From: JAPOXR01 sp965219635 | GTDB lineage: Bacteria > Pseudomonadota > Alphaproteobacteria > Rhodobacterales > Rhodobacteraceae | Direction: 5' to 3' | Assembly (NCBI GenBank): GCA_965219635.1 | Contig: OZ244783.1 | Span: 620,001 to 684,000 of the forward strand | Length of the DNA stretch: 64,000 nt | Part shown: piece by piece, positions 8,400 to 16,969 of the stretch | Position numbering within the stretch: position 1 is the stretch's first letter | Layout of the letters: every line of letters begins with the position of its first letter | Made by a program: the position numbers and the translations under genes | Notes under the pieces: model-generated | The model's input: only the letters and a program-made list of their open reading frames with translations | Told to the model about the DNA's origin: nothing | Databases searched by the model: none

Positions 8400-9365
8400 T
8401 CATCCCCCGGCTGGCAGCTTGAGGCACTGGCCCTGGCGGTAGGGATTATCCGCGGTGATGTTGTTCAGCCGGCTGATCTCCACCCAGCGGTCCGGATCGC
8501 CGAGGGCGTTCTTGGCGACTATGCTGAGGCGCACATCGCCAGTCTGGACGATGTAACCGCCCTTGCAGAACCCGGACGGCGAGGCCGGCTTGAGACCGCT
8601 TCCCTGAAGGTGGGCAACGGCCTTCTTCAGTTCGGCGAGTTCCGGCGTGCCGCGCAGCTTCCAGTTTTTGGTGGCGACGCTGGCGATTGTTTCGCCGTCA
8701 TCGGTGATGGCGGCCGGATCGGCTCCGGCATCCAGCAACGCTCGCACCGTCTCCTGATAGTTGTATTTGGCGGCAACATAGAGCGGCGTTGCCCCTTGGG
8801 TGTTGGCGGCGTGCACATCGGCACCGGCGCGGATCAACACTCGCACCGCCGCCGTGTTGCCAAATTTGGCAGCCAGCCACAGCGGCGTCACCTTGTACCC
8901 GGCAGACCGGGCCTCGAGATCGGCCCCGCGCCGGATCAGGGCCTCCATCGCTCCCGTGTAGGACTTCTCGGCGGCGAAATGCAGCGGCGTCATGTTCAGA
9001 TTACCGCCGCGCCCGTTCGGGTCGGCGCCGTAATTGACCAGCCAATCGACCATTTCGGCATTGTAGGCATAATGCAACGGCAGGCGGCCACCCGGCTCGC
9101 CGCGCCCGTTGGGGTCAGCGCCGGCCTGCAGCAGCGCAGCCATGGAACCGACATTGCCCGCCCAGGCGGCGAGGTGCAGCGGCATGAAGGCGGTGCTTGT
9201 ACCTTCTCGCGGCCTGATGGCCTCGGGATCGTGGCCCATGCGGATATAGTGGCGTACCTCGTCGCCGGTGGCCCGCTCCATGAAGCGGTGGTCCAGCAGC
9301 GGGTTGGCCTGTGCCGGCGCCGCCAGCGCCAGCAACAGGGTTGCGGTCAATGCGGTTCTGAACAC
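8400..9365 (-). CDS. Exported ankyrin-repeat protein with C-terminal LysM-like domain, copy 3
   Basis: 321 residues: signal peptide (MFRTALTATLLLALAAPAQA), six ankyrin repeats and a terminal LysM-like module almost identical to that of copy 1. It is the promoter-proximal copy; its upstream sequence (from 9366) differs from the repeated spacers. The mosaic pattern (ankyrin part shared with copy 2, ends shared with copy 1) suggests gene conversion among the tandem copies. Long open frames on the opposite strand are by-products of GC-rich repetitive coding and are not counted as genes. Confidence 0.9.
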   Translation of the reverse strand: MFRTALTATLLLALAAPAQANPLLDHRFMERATGDEVRHYIRMGHDPEAIRPREGTSTAFMPLHLAAWAGNVGSMAALLQAGADPNGRGEPGGRLPLHYAYNAEMVDWLVNYGADPNGRGGNLNMTPLHFAAEKSYTGAMEALIRRGADLEARSAGYKVTPLWLAAKFGNTAAVRVLIRAGADVHAANTQGATPLYVAAKYNYQETVRALLDAGADPAAITDDGETIASVATKNWKLRGTPELAELKKAVAHLQGSGLKPASPSGFCKGGYIVQTGDVRLSIVAKNALGDPDRWVEISRLNNITADNPYRQGQCLKLPAGG

Positions 9366-9407
9366 GAAGTTCCTCCCAGCGAGACAAACCCCTACTCAGA
9401 ACCGGGG

Positions 9408-10376
9408 TTATCTGATGTTCAGCAATATCCGTGCATTTTCCGATAGGATTGCTGTGCTGGTCAAGTCGTCTAAATCTTCTCCGAGAAACCAATCCACAGC
9501 TTCACTGTTGCTGGCGTAGGGCCAGTCAACAGCGAAGAGAATTCGCTCTGGTCCGAGTGTTTCAAGGCAACAGCGTAGCGCCGGACCCGAAAAAAAACCG
9601 CTGGTGGTAACCCAGAAATTGTTGGCGAAAACCTCTGCGAAGCGGCTTGCCTTGTTGGCCGGACGGGAAAGAGCCGCATCCGTTCTTGCAAGCAGGAATG
9701 GCAAGGCCTCACCAAGATGTCCGACTATGATCTTCAGGTCGGGATGTCTGTCGAACACTCCGCTCAATGTGAGCCGGACTGCCTGGGTTCCGGCCTCAAT
9801 GCCAAATCCCCAGCCGGCGCGCACGAAATCCGGATGGGACTTGTCGTATGGCGCAAAGTAGCGGCGCACAACTTCCTGGTCAGGCTGTGCCGGGTGTATG
9901 TAGATAGGGACGCCCAGCGCTTCGGCGCGCCCGAATATTGGCCAATAGTCGGACCCATCAACGAATTCTCCGTTGCTCAGGCCGTGAATCATGGCGCCCT
10001 TCAGGCCGAGTTCTTCGACAGACCGCTGCAATTCGTCGGCAGCGGCAAGTGGCAGCATCGTCGGTATCATGGCAAATCCCGCAAACCGTTCAGGAGACGC
10101 AGCGATGACAGCCGCCAATGCGTCATTCACTGACTTGCAGGCATCGGCCGCTGTGTCGCGATCCAACCGCTGGCTTCCCGGCGACTGGTGCGAAAGCACC
10201 TGCATGTCCACGCCTGCGGCATCCATTTCCGCAATGCGGATTCCGGTGAAATCATGCAGGCGGTCGGCGATGTGCGGGGGCTGGTGCAGTGGTGCCGCAA
10301 AATGGTCGGTCAGCGCCGGATGCAGGAAATGCTCTTCTACTGCAATGATCCGAGGGTTGGCTTGTTTGTTGGTCAT
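9408..10376 (-). CDS. Amidohydrolase family protein (ACMSD / gamma-resorcylate decarboxylase-like)
   Basis: 322 residues. The N-terminal EEHF replaces the HxH of other amidohydrolases, as in the ACMSD/LigW decarboxylase group. Conserved elements follow: MGH-type GHLGEALPF (His ligand, residues about 219-227), YIHPAQPD (His near residue 156) and FAVDWPY (metal Asp near residue 291). It would act as a cytoplasmic metal-dependent decarboxylase or hydrolase on an aromatic or related acid. It is monocistronic, convergent with nothing obvious, and lies 42 bp upstream of the ankyrin cluster on the same strand. Confidence 0.88.
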   Translation of the reverse strand: MTNKQANPRIIAVEEHFLHPALTDHFAAPLHQPPHIADRLHDFTGIRIAEMDAAGVDMQVLSHQSPGSQRLDRDTAADACKSVNDALAAVIAASPERFAGFAMIPTMLPLAAADELQRSVEELGLKGAMIHGLSNGEFVDGSDYWPIFGRAEALGVPIYIHPAQPDQEVVRRYFAPYDKSHPDFVRAGWGFGIEAGTQAVRLTLSGVFDRHPDLKIIVGHLGEALPFLLARTDAALSRPANKASRFAEVFANNFWVTTSGFFSGPALRCCLETLGPERILFAVDWPYASNSEAVDWFLGEDLDDLTSTAILSENARILLNIR

Positions 10377-10721
10377 GTTGCGCCTGTTTTGTCAGTTGGA
10401 CTGGAGCCAATCGGTTGTTTGCATCTCACCAAGAGTTGCACTCAGTCGAAGCCACGAATGCAGGCTCCGAGTGCCCCTCACTTAGATATGGAGTTCAATC
10501 TGATGCTTGTCCATCAGGGAGTTCAGGGTAGGGGCTTGCGATTGAGCAATCGGCACTCAATGGGTATAGAGAACTCGCCCGAACGGGTTAAACCCCGCAA
10601 CAGCGGTGCGCAAAGGGACATGATCCCAATTGCGGCTGGGAGGAGGCGGCTGCGGCCGGTCAGGTGCGAGGCGGAATGGCCTCCGGCCTGACAGCGAAAC
10701 TGAGAGAGGAACAGATTTCAC
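10377..10721. other. Divergent intergenic region
   Basis: Separates the minus-strand amidohydrolase from the plus-strand binding protein and so must hold both promoters. No clear -35/-10 pair, repeat or RNA gene was recognised. An AGAGAGG about 10-15 nt before 10722 is the likely ribosome site of the binding protein. Confidence 0.5.
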
Positions 10722-11765
10722 ATGAATGACTTACGCAAAATTGGAGCGGTTGCACTCGGAGCCATTCTGGCATCGCCTGCATTTGCTGCCGACGAGGGGC
10801 TGATAATTCTGGACTGGGCCGGATACGACGATCCGGAATTCGTCAAACCGTATATTGAGATGCACGGCGAAGCGCCAACCTATTCGCTGTTTGGTGAAGA
10901 AGAGGAAGCATTCCAGAAGTTGAGATCCGGGTTCGGAGCGGATGTGTCGCATCCTTGCTCGCAGTCCGTTTCCAAATGGCGCGATGCCGGCGTCATCGAA
11001 CCAATCGACCCGTCCCGGATTGATCGATGGGATGAAGTCAATGAGGGCATGAAGGAAGCCTTCAATTTCGATGGCGAGTACTTCCTGTTGCCAGCCGACT
11101 GGGGTTCAACCGCAGTCACCTACCGGGCTGACCTTGTCGACGAAGCGGATGTTCAGTCGCTGCAGGTGTTCCTGGATCCGAAGTTCCAGGGCCGCACTTC
11201 CATCGCTGACAATGTCGACGATGCATATGCTCTGGCTTTTCTGGCAACCGGCCTCACAGATTGGACCAAGGCGACCACTGAAGACCTTGACAAGGCTTCT
11301 GCCTGGTTGCGCGAGGCGCACAAGAACGTCCGAGCCTACTGGGCCGATGGCGCCGAACTGGCTCAACTGATGTCCAGTGGCGAGATCCTGATTTCATGGG
11401 CCTGGAACGAAACGCCGACCACCATGTCTGCCGATGGCTATGATGTGAGGGCCAACCGAGAGACAGTTGAGGGCTCGTCCACCTGGTTCTGCGGTTACGT
11501 GAATGTCGCCAACGGTCCTAACCCGGAAGACAAGGTGTACGACTTCTTCAATGCCTGGATGGATCCCGGAACGGCAACTTACATTGTCGAGGCGTGGGGT
11601 TATGGTCATGGCAATCAGGCCGCCATGGACGCGCTGGGGCAGGAGGCTTTGGATGCTGTCGGACTCGGTGCGGTTAGCGTTCCGGTTCTCGCACAAGTTC
11701 CAATGAGTCACGAAATCCGCGAGGCAATGATCAAAGAGTTTGAAATGATCAAGGCCGGGTTCTGA
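10722..11765 (+). CDS. Extracellular solute-binding protein, polyamine/PotD-like
   Basis: 347 residues with a Sec signal peptide (residues 1-22, ending ASPAFA). The mature protein has the PotD/PotF-like pattern, with GLIILDWAGYDDPEF at its start and later PADWGSTAVTYRADL and GEILISWAWNE. It binds spermidine, putrescine or related cations or amino compounds in the periplasm. No permease or ATPase adjoins it. The nearest matching set is the PotABC-type operon at 22030-24814 on the other strand, which itself lacks a binding protein. That these work together is inference. A stem-loop terminator follows. Confidence 0.88.
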   Translation: MNDLRKIGAVALGAILASPAFAADEGLIILDWAGYDDPEFVKPYIEMHGEAPTYSLFGEEEEAFQKLRSGFGADVSHPCSQSVSKWRDAGVIEPIDPSRIDRWDEVNEGMKEAFNFDGEYFLLPADWGSTAVTYRADLVDEADVQSLQVFLDPKFQGRTSIADNVDDAYALAFLATGLTDWTKATTEDLDKASAWLREAHKNVRAYWADGAELAQLMSSGEILISWAWNETPTTMSADGYDVRANRETVEGSSTWFCGYVNVANGPNPEDKVYDFFNAWMDPGTATYIVEAWGYGHGNQAAMDALGQEALDAVGLGAVSVPVLAQVPMSHEIREAMIKEFEMIKAGF

Positions 11766-11803
11766 TCACTACCGGAGATCAATTCACATTTCCAAAAATG
11801 CAG

Positions 11804-11833
11804 GAACGGGCGTTCGCAAGCGGGCGCCCGTTC
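11804..11833 (+). terminator. Stem-loop terminator after the binding protein
   Basis: Perfect 9-bp arms GAACGGGCG and CGCCCGTTC with a 12-nt loop, 38 nt after the stop. It is not followed by a strong T-run, so it may stabilise the mRNA 3' end rather than terminate efficiently. Confidence 0.6.
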
Positions 11834-12478
11834 AAATTGCAAGAGATGTTCAGGCCGTGTTGGGTTTCCGGTCTTTTGGCGCAGGCGGGTCACAGAATCT
11901 CGGAACCATTGCCACTATAACTCCAACTCGCAGTCCGCTTCTGGTGAAAGCCGTCGCCTTCATCCGTTCAATGGAATTGGTGTCTTCGGCTAGTCTGTGA
12001 CCTTTGGTTCCGGATCAATCCGCGTTGGCAAGCGCCTGCCAGTCCGCCATGAGCGACTGGCAGTGCCGTGTAGCCGGTTGACGCCATCGCAATGGGCTGT
12101 CGATACGAGTGCCTTGGAATTTGTCTCCGCAATGCCATGAGGGTTCGCTGCATGGTCGGAACATCAACCAACTGCCCGTAAGCTGACCATATCCGGTCCG
12201 CGTTTGCCAATTGTTTAGCCAGTTCCCACACGCCGGACTGCCATCCCCTTGCTTTCTCAAAGGACTGGTTGCAAAGAACCGGGCGGTTGGAGGTACATTG
12301 TGGGCCAGTGAACGGACGGTTGCCCTCGTTCGTTGGGTTCAAGATACGGAATTGCGTGTAACGGGTTTATTCTGGAAGCACTCAACGGTTGGCAAAGCGC
12401 GGCGTCAACCGGCCGTAAAGCCGCCCGTCCATACAGACGGAGCGGGTTTCGAATTGCGCCGCAAACGATTGGAGCAGC
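11834..12478. other. Intergenic region without recognised gene
   Basis: About 645 bp. Short open frames on both strands lack ribosome sites and recognisable motifs. No tRNA arm pattern or repeat was seen. The last bases hold a GGAG 4 nt before the next ATG. Confidence 0.5.
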
Positions 12479-13645
12479 ATGATGACAACGCCGAACACTC
12501 AAGACGATCTGTCGGTAACCTTGGGTGTTGAGGAGGAGTTCTTTCTCGTCGACCCGCAGACCCGGGACCTTTTGGCCGACCCGGATCCGTCAATCTTTGT
12601 TGAATGCGCCCTGGCAAGCAAACCCCACAAGATGGTGCGCGAGTTCATGCGGGCGCAGATTGAAGCCAATACCAAGGTTTGCAGTTCCATTGCCGAATTG
12701 CGGGCAGCGCTCCAGCAGACCCGAGGCATAGCAATCCGGGCGGCCAAACGGCATGGCGCTGAAGTCATGGCGGCCTCAACCCATCCGTTTGCGTCCTGGG
12801 AAGAACAGGAAACCACGCCCCACGAACGATACGAAACCTTCGCTGATAGATTTCAGGACATCATTCGGCAACTGATCGTCGGCGGCATGCACATCCATGC
12901 CGGCTTTGGCGATGAAGACTCCCGAATGCGCGTGATGACCGCGATGCGCCGCTATCTCCCTTTGCTGCATGCGCTGTCCACTTCTTCTCCGTTTCATGGG
13001 CGCCGCCAGACCGGTTTCAAGTCGTGGAGACTGACCATTATCGGAGCACTGCCGCGCTCCGGCCTGCCTAGGCCGTTCCATTCGCATGCCGAGTACCAGA
13101 GCATGGTCGAAGGATATCAGAACATGCGGTTCATTCGCGACGGCAGTGAATTGTGGTGGGACATCCGTCCCGCCAGTGCCTACCCGACGATCGAATTGCG
13201 TATCTGCGATGTGTGCACCCGCATTGAGGACGCAGTGAGCATTGCAGCCCTCTATGCCTCTCTAATCCGCATGCTGATGCGGAAAGACCGTGAAGGGCAG
13301 TTGCCGCCGGAGCCGTTGACCGAACTGATCGCTGAAAACAGGTGGGTTGCCCAGCGCTTCGGTGTCTTCTCGTTTTTCGGTGACGCCGAACGGGAAAACG
13401 CCCGGCTGGATATCGATGATCATGTGGCGGAGCTCGTTGAAGAACTGGCTCCTGATGCCCGGGCCCTCGGCTGCGAGGCCGAAATCAAGCATGCACTTGA
13501 GATCGTTCGTGAAGGTACCGGGGCAGACCGCCAACTGGACCTGTTCCGCCTGTGCCTGCTTGAGGGCGCCAGTGAGGAGGAGGCCTTTCGCAAGGTCGTG
13601 GATCAGGTCATTGCCGACACAAGCGAAGGTGTTGAAGGGGTCTAG
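12479..13645 (+). CDS. Glutamate-cysteine ligase family 2 protein / carboxylate-amine ligase (YbdK-type)
   Basis: 388 residues. The family's opening LGVEEEFFLVDPQT (residues about 14-27) holds the acidic ATP/Mg ligands. GGMHIHAGF (about 138-146) and WWDIRPASAYPTIELRICDV (about 222-241) are the other hallmark segments. YbdK proteins have weak gamma-glutamylcysteine synthetase activity; their natural substrates are uncertain, so a generic ATP-dependent carboxylate-amine ligase is the safe call. Two adjacent ATGs (12479, 12482) are possible, with GGAG just upstream. It stands alone, 170 bp before the TRAP operon. Confidence 0.9.
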   Translation: MMTTPNTQDDLSVTLGVEEEFFLVDPQTRDLLADPDPSIFVECALASKPHKMVREFMRAQIEANTKVCSSIAELRAALQQTRGIAIRAAKRHGAEVMAASTHPFASWEEQETTPHERYETFADRFQDIIRQLIVGGMHIHAGFGDEDSRMRVMTAMRRYLPLLHALSTSSPFHGRRQTGFKSWRLTIIGALPRSGLPRPFHSHAEYQSMVEGYQNMRFIRDGSELWWDIRPASAYPTIELRICDVCTRIEDAVSIAALYASLIRMLMRKDREGQLPPEPLTELIAENRWVAQRFGVFSFFGDAERENARLDIDDHVAELVEELAPDARALGCEAEIKHALEIVREGTGADRQLDLFRLCLLEGASEEEAFRKVVDQVIADTSEGVEGV

Positions 13646-13830
13646 AACCGCTGCCAACGATTGCCGCTGGCCTTGGGCATCAAGCCGCCAGCGCCAATCA
13701 AAAGCGCCGCCGTTTCGGCCGGCAATCGAGCCAGATTAGGTGGTTGCAGCAAGGCAGTTGTTAGAGCCGAAGGAATTGGATAGGAAGCGGCAGTTAGACG
13801 CCGCCTTGGTGGCAAAATGTGGAGATCAAC

Positions 13831-14934
13831 ATGAAAGAGACTATCAATCGACGCAGGTTCCTTAGTGCCGGTGCAGCAGCCACCGCCGCTGCCGGGACGC
13901 TTGCGGCACCCTCAATTGCCCGCGCCCAGACGGTGAACCTGAAGATGCAGGCCGCCTGGGGCGGAGGCATCTTCCTTGAGAACGCACAGTCTTATGTGAA
14001 CCGGGTCAATGCCATGGCCGGTGATGCGCTGCAGATTGAACTGCTTCCAGTGGATTCTGTGGTCAAGACCAGCCAGATGCAGGATGCGGTCCATCGGGGC
14101 GTCCTTGACGCTGCCCACTATGTGCCCGCTTATTGGTACTCGAAGTCCAAGACAGCATCGCTCTTCGGCACAGGACCATGCTTCGGTTGGTCAAGCCAAG
14201 AAGTTCTTGGTTGGGTGCATTATGGCGGCGGCCAGGAGCTCTTTGAGGAGCTGATGGACAGCTTGAGGCTGAACATCGTTTCCTTCTTCAACAGCCCGAT
14301 GCCGGCACAGCCTCTCGGCTGGTTCAAGGAACAGATTTCCGATGCCAGCCAGATGAGCGGCCTGAAGTACCGGACGGTTGGACTCGCAGCAGATGTCCTT
14401 CTTGAGATGGGCATGTCGGTTGTTCAGCTTCCCGGTGGGGAAATCCAGCCAGCCATGAAGTCCGGGCTGATTGACGCTGCGGAATTCAACAACCCGACAT
14501 CTGACCGTGACTTTGGCATGCAGGACGTTTCGAAGCACTATCATCTGGCTTCGTTCCACCAGAGCCAGGAATTCTTCGAAGTCACCTTCAACAGGAAGAC
14601 CTACGAGGAACTGTCTCCGGAACTGCAGGCTATCCTGCGGTATGCTTCCGAAGCCGAGAATTCCAACTTTTACTGGCACAACACGAAGCGGTATTCCGAG
14701 GATCTGGTCAAGCTTAGGGATGAGCAGGGCGTCAATGTCTACCGTACACCTGACTCGGTCATGTCCGAGCAGCTGAAGGCCTGGGACATCGTGGTCGACC
14801 GTCTGTCCGAGGAAGACCCGTTCTTTGCCAAGGTTGTCGACAGTCAGAAAGCCTATGCCCAAGAGGTCATGGGTTATCTGAACCTGAACCAGCCCGATTA
14901 CCAGTTGGCCTACGATCACTATTTCGGAGCGTAG
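13831..14934 (+). CDS. TRAP transporter substrate-binding protein DctP family
   Basis: About 367 residues. A twin-arginine signal (NRRRFLSAG) and a hydrophobic stretch end near SIARA, so it is probably exported folded. The mature protein shows DctP family features such as LKYRTVGLAADVLLEMGMS near the middle, which contains the conserved ligand-binding Arg. The ATG at 13831 has GGAGA 5 nt upstream; an in-frame GTG at 13819 is less likely. It feeds the DctQ/DctM permeases that follow, which use an ion gradient rather than ATP. The ligand is unknown. Sequence type suggests the mannitol/chloroaromatic or acyl-amide-linked branch, consistent with the amidase downstream, but this is inference. Confidence 0.9.
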   Translation: MKETINRRRFLSAGAAATAAAGTLAAPSIARAQTVNLKMQAAWGGGIFLENAQSYVNRVNAMAGDALQIELLPVDSVVKTSQMQDAVHRGVLDAAHYVPAYWYSKSKTASLFGTGPCFGWSSQEVLGWVHYGGGQELFEELMDSLRLNIVSFFNSPMPAQPLGWFKEQISDASQMSGLKYRTVGLAADVLLEMGMSVVQLPGGEIQPAMKSGLIDAAEFNNPTSDRDFGMQDVSKHYHLASFHQSQEFFEVTFNRKTYEELSPELQAILRYASEAENSNFYWHNTKRYSEDLVKLRDEQGVNVYRTPDSVMSEQLKAWDIVVDRLSEEDPFFAKVVDSQKAYAQEVMGYLNLNQPDYQLAYDHYFGA

Positions 14935-14945
14935 GGTCTGAATTG

Positions 14946-14971
14946 ACGGAAAGGCCGGCAGGCCTTTCCGT
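14946..14971 (+). terminator. Perfect stem-loop between dctP and dctQ
   Basis: Arms ACGGAAAGGCC and GGCCTTTCCGT, 11 bp perfect, 4-nt loop, directly after the binding-protein stop and followed by only a short T-tract. Such structures commonly raise binding-protein mRNA relative to the permease genes by blocking 3' decay or causing partial termination. Confidence 0.75.
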
Positions 14972-14988
14972 TCCCTTCGGATTCCAGA

Positions 14989-15561
14989 ATGAATCGATTA
15001 ATTTACACCATTGAGGGCATCAGTGTGTGGACTGGCCGGGCATTCGGCTGGTGCATTCTCGTGCTGACTCTCTCTGTGGCCTACGAGGTGATCGTCCGTT
15101 ACATATTCAATGCTCCCACGGTCTGGGCCTTCGACATGATGGTTCAGATGTACGGGGCGCTGTTCCTCATGGCCGGCCCCTACGCGCTGGCACAGGATAC
15201 GCATGTGCGTGGCGATGTTCTTTATCGGTTGTTTCCCGTACGGTGGCAGGCACGGGTCGATTTCGTGCTGTACATTCTCTTCTTCTTTCCCGGCATGCTG
15301 GCATTGTTCTGGTACGGGTACGAGATTGCTGCCGACAGCTGGCGTTACCAGGAAGTGAGCTGGAACAGCCCGGCGCGCATCCAGATATACTTCTTCAAGT
15401 CGCTCATTCCGGTAGCCGGTTTCCTGCTGATCATTCAGGGCATCGCCGAGATGTTCCGATGCTGGCACGCCATGAAAACAGGCGAGTGGATGCAACGGTT
15501 GGATGATGTGAAGGAAACCGAAGACCTCCTTGCCGAAGATCCAGACGCTGGCCTGACCTAG
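14989..15561 (+). CDS. TRAP transporter small permease, DctQ family
   Basis: 190 residues with four predicted membrane helices (about 15-35, 48-68, 88-108 and 132-155). The conserved Arg of the family is in EVIVRYIFNAP. With DctM it forms the membrane component of the tripartite ATP-independent transporter. It lies 54 nt after dctP, with the stem-loop in between, and 35 nt before dctM. Confidence 0.92.
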   Translation: MNRLIYTIEGISVWTGRAFGWCILVLTLSVAYEVIVRYIFNAPTVWAFDMMVQMYGALFLMAGPYALAQDTHVRGDVLYRLFPVRWQARVDFVLYILFFFPGMLALFWYGYEIAADSWRYQEVSWNSPARIQIYFFKSLIPVAGFLLIIQGIAEMFRCWHAMKTGEWMQRLDDVKETEDLLAEDPDAGLT

Positions 15562-15596
15562 GCTCAAGCGACCCAAACCCTGCACAGGCGTTTCAA

Positions 15597-16958
15597 ATGA
15601 CAGATCCCCAAATCGCAATAGTAATGCTGTGCCTGTTCATTGTGCTGGTGCTGCTGGGTTTTCCGATCGCATTCACACTGATAGCCATCGGCGTGGCCTT
15701 TGGGTACTACGCCTACTATCAGGGCGCCGACACTTTTGCCGACCTCTTCAACAACAACATCTTCTACCTGCTGAATCAGAACACCTACTCGGTGATGGAG
15801 AATGACACGCTGGTAGCGATCCCGTTGTTCTTGTTCATGGGCTATGTTGTGGAGCGGGCAAACATAGTCGGCCGACTGTTCTATTCCCTCCAGATGGCGG
15901 CGCGCAACTTGCCGGGTTCCATGGCCATCGCAGCGCTGATCACTTGCACGGTGTTCTCGACCGCCTCCGGCATTGTCGGCGCGGTGGTTACACTGATGGG
16001 ATTGCTGGCATTTCCTGCAATGGCAAACGCAGAGTACAACAGGAGGTTTGCATCTGGTGTCATTTGCGCGGGTGGAACACTAGGGATCCTGATTCCGCCG
16101 TCAATCATGCTAATTGTCTATTCGGCAATAGCAGAATTGTCGCCATTGAGGCTCTATGCCGCTGCCATGTTCCCCGGATTGCTGCTGGCGGGATTGTATA
16201 TAGTCTATGTGATCACCAGGGCGATGCTGAATCCCGAGTTGGCTCCCAAGCCAAAGGAAGAGCATGTTCCCAGCCGCCTTGCCATCTATCGCGAACTCTT
16301 GATCTCTTTTGTGCCTCTCACTGTCCTGATCATGTTGGTTCTCGGTTCCATACTCGGCGGGTTGGCAACACCTGCGGAAGCGGCGGCAATGGGCGCACTG
16401 GGCGGGTTGATCCTGGCGATACTCTACCGCTCGCTTGACTGGAGGAAAGTGAAGGAAAGCGTTTTCCTGACCGCGAAGGCCACTGCAATGGTCTGCTGGC
16501 TCTTTGTCGGTTCATGGACCTTTGCTTCGGTGTTTTCCTATCTTGGCGGTCACGATGTGATCGAGCACTGGATACTGAGCATGAATCTGCAGCCATGGCA
16601 GTTTCTGGTACTTGTGCAGCTGATCATCTTCCTGCTCGGCTGGCCGCTGGAGTGGTCAGAGATTCTGATCATCTTCGTGCCGATTTTCCTGCCGATGCTC
16701 GATACCTTCAATGTGAATCCGTACTTCTTTGCGATGCTTGTGGCGCTGAATCTGCAGACCTCTTTCCTGACGCCACCGATGGCAATGTCTGCATACTACC
16801 TGAAGGGGGTATTGCGTTCGCAGATTGAGCTCATGGAGATATTCAAGGGGATACTGCCATATCTGGCGATCGTGATCTTCGCGATGTTCCTGATGTACCA
16901 GTTTCCTGCTATTGCCCTTTGGCTTCCGGACTACCTGTTCGGCGAGTACATTCCCTGA
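15597..16958 (+). CDS. TRAP transporter large permease, DctM family
   Basis: 453 residues, highly hydrophobic, about 12 predicted helices. Family hallmarks include GIPIA-like FPIAFTLIAIG near the start, ATASGIVGAVVTLMG-type FSTASGIVGA (residues about 119-128), AGGTLGILIPPSIMLIVY and a late LTPPMAMSAYYLKG. It is the ion-coupled transport channel of the system. It ends 11 nt before the amidase ATG, so the amidase is probably cotranscribed. Confidence 0.94.
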   Translation: MTDPQIAIVMLCLFIVLVLLGFPIAFTLIAIGVAFGYYAYYQGADTFADLFNNNIFYLLNQNTYSVMENDTLVAIPLFLFMGYVVERANIVGRLFYSLQMAARNLPGSMAIAALITCTVFSTASGIVGAVVTLMGLLAFPAMANAEYNRRFASGVICAGGTLGILIPPSIMLIVYSAIAELSPLRLYAAAMFPGLLLAGLYIVYVITRAMLNPELAPKPKEEHVPSRLAIYRELLISFVPLTVLIMLVLGSILGGLATPAEAAAMGALGGLILAILYRSLDWRKVKESVFLTAKATAMVCWLFVGSWTFASVFSYLGGHDVIEHWILSMNLQPWQFLVLVQLIIFLLGWPLEWSEILIIFVPIFLPMLDTFNVNPYFFAMLVALNLQTSFLTPPMAMSAYYLKGVLRSQIELMEIFKGILPYLAIVIFAMFLMYQFPAIALWLPDYLFGEYIP

Positions 16959-16969
16959 GGGCAAGACAC

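Larger units (their letters stand above)
6319..9365. repeat. Tandem triplication, 1.04-kb unit (ankyrin-LysM gene plus spacer)
   Basis: The stop-side ends of the three genes lie at 6319, 7359 and 8400, giving periods of 1040 and 1041 bp. The spacers at 7285-7358 and 8325-8399 are nearly identical (shared segments include GCCTGAACCAATACAGTTAC). Each contains a Shine-Dalgarno sequence and a short ACAGT/ACTGT inverted repeat. All three genes have the same length, so no copy is truncated. Confidence 0.9.

Noticed and set aside
7569..9446. A 625-codon plus-strand open frame opposite the ankyrin genes
   Set aside because: It is antisense to two well-supported, signal-peptide-bearing ankyrin genes, shows only low-complexity Gly/Arg/His repeats mirroring them, and has no ribosome site. 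The same holds for the plus-strand frame at 6241-7506.
12479..13645. Assigning gshA or a glutathione role
   Set aside because: YbdK-type GCS2 proteins have only weak glutamate-cysteine ligase activity and uncertain substrates.
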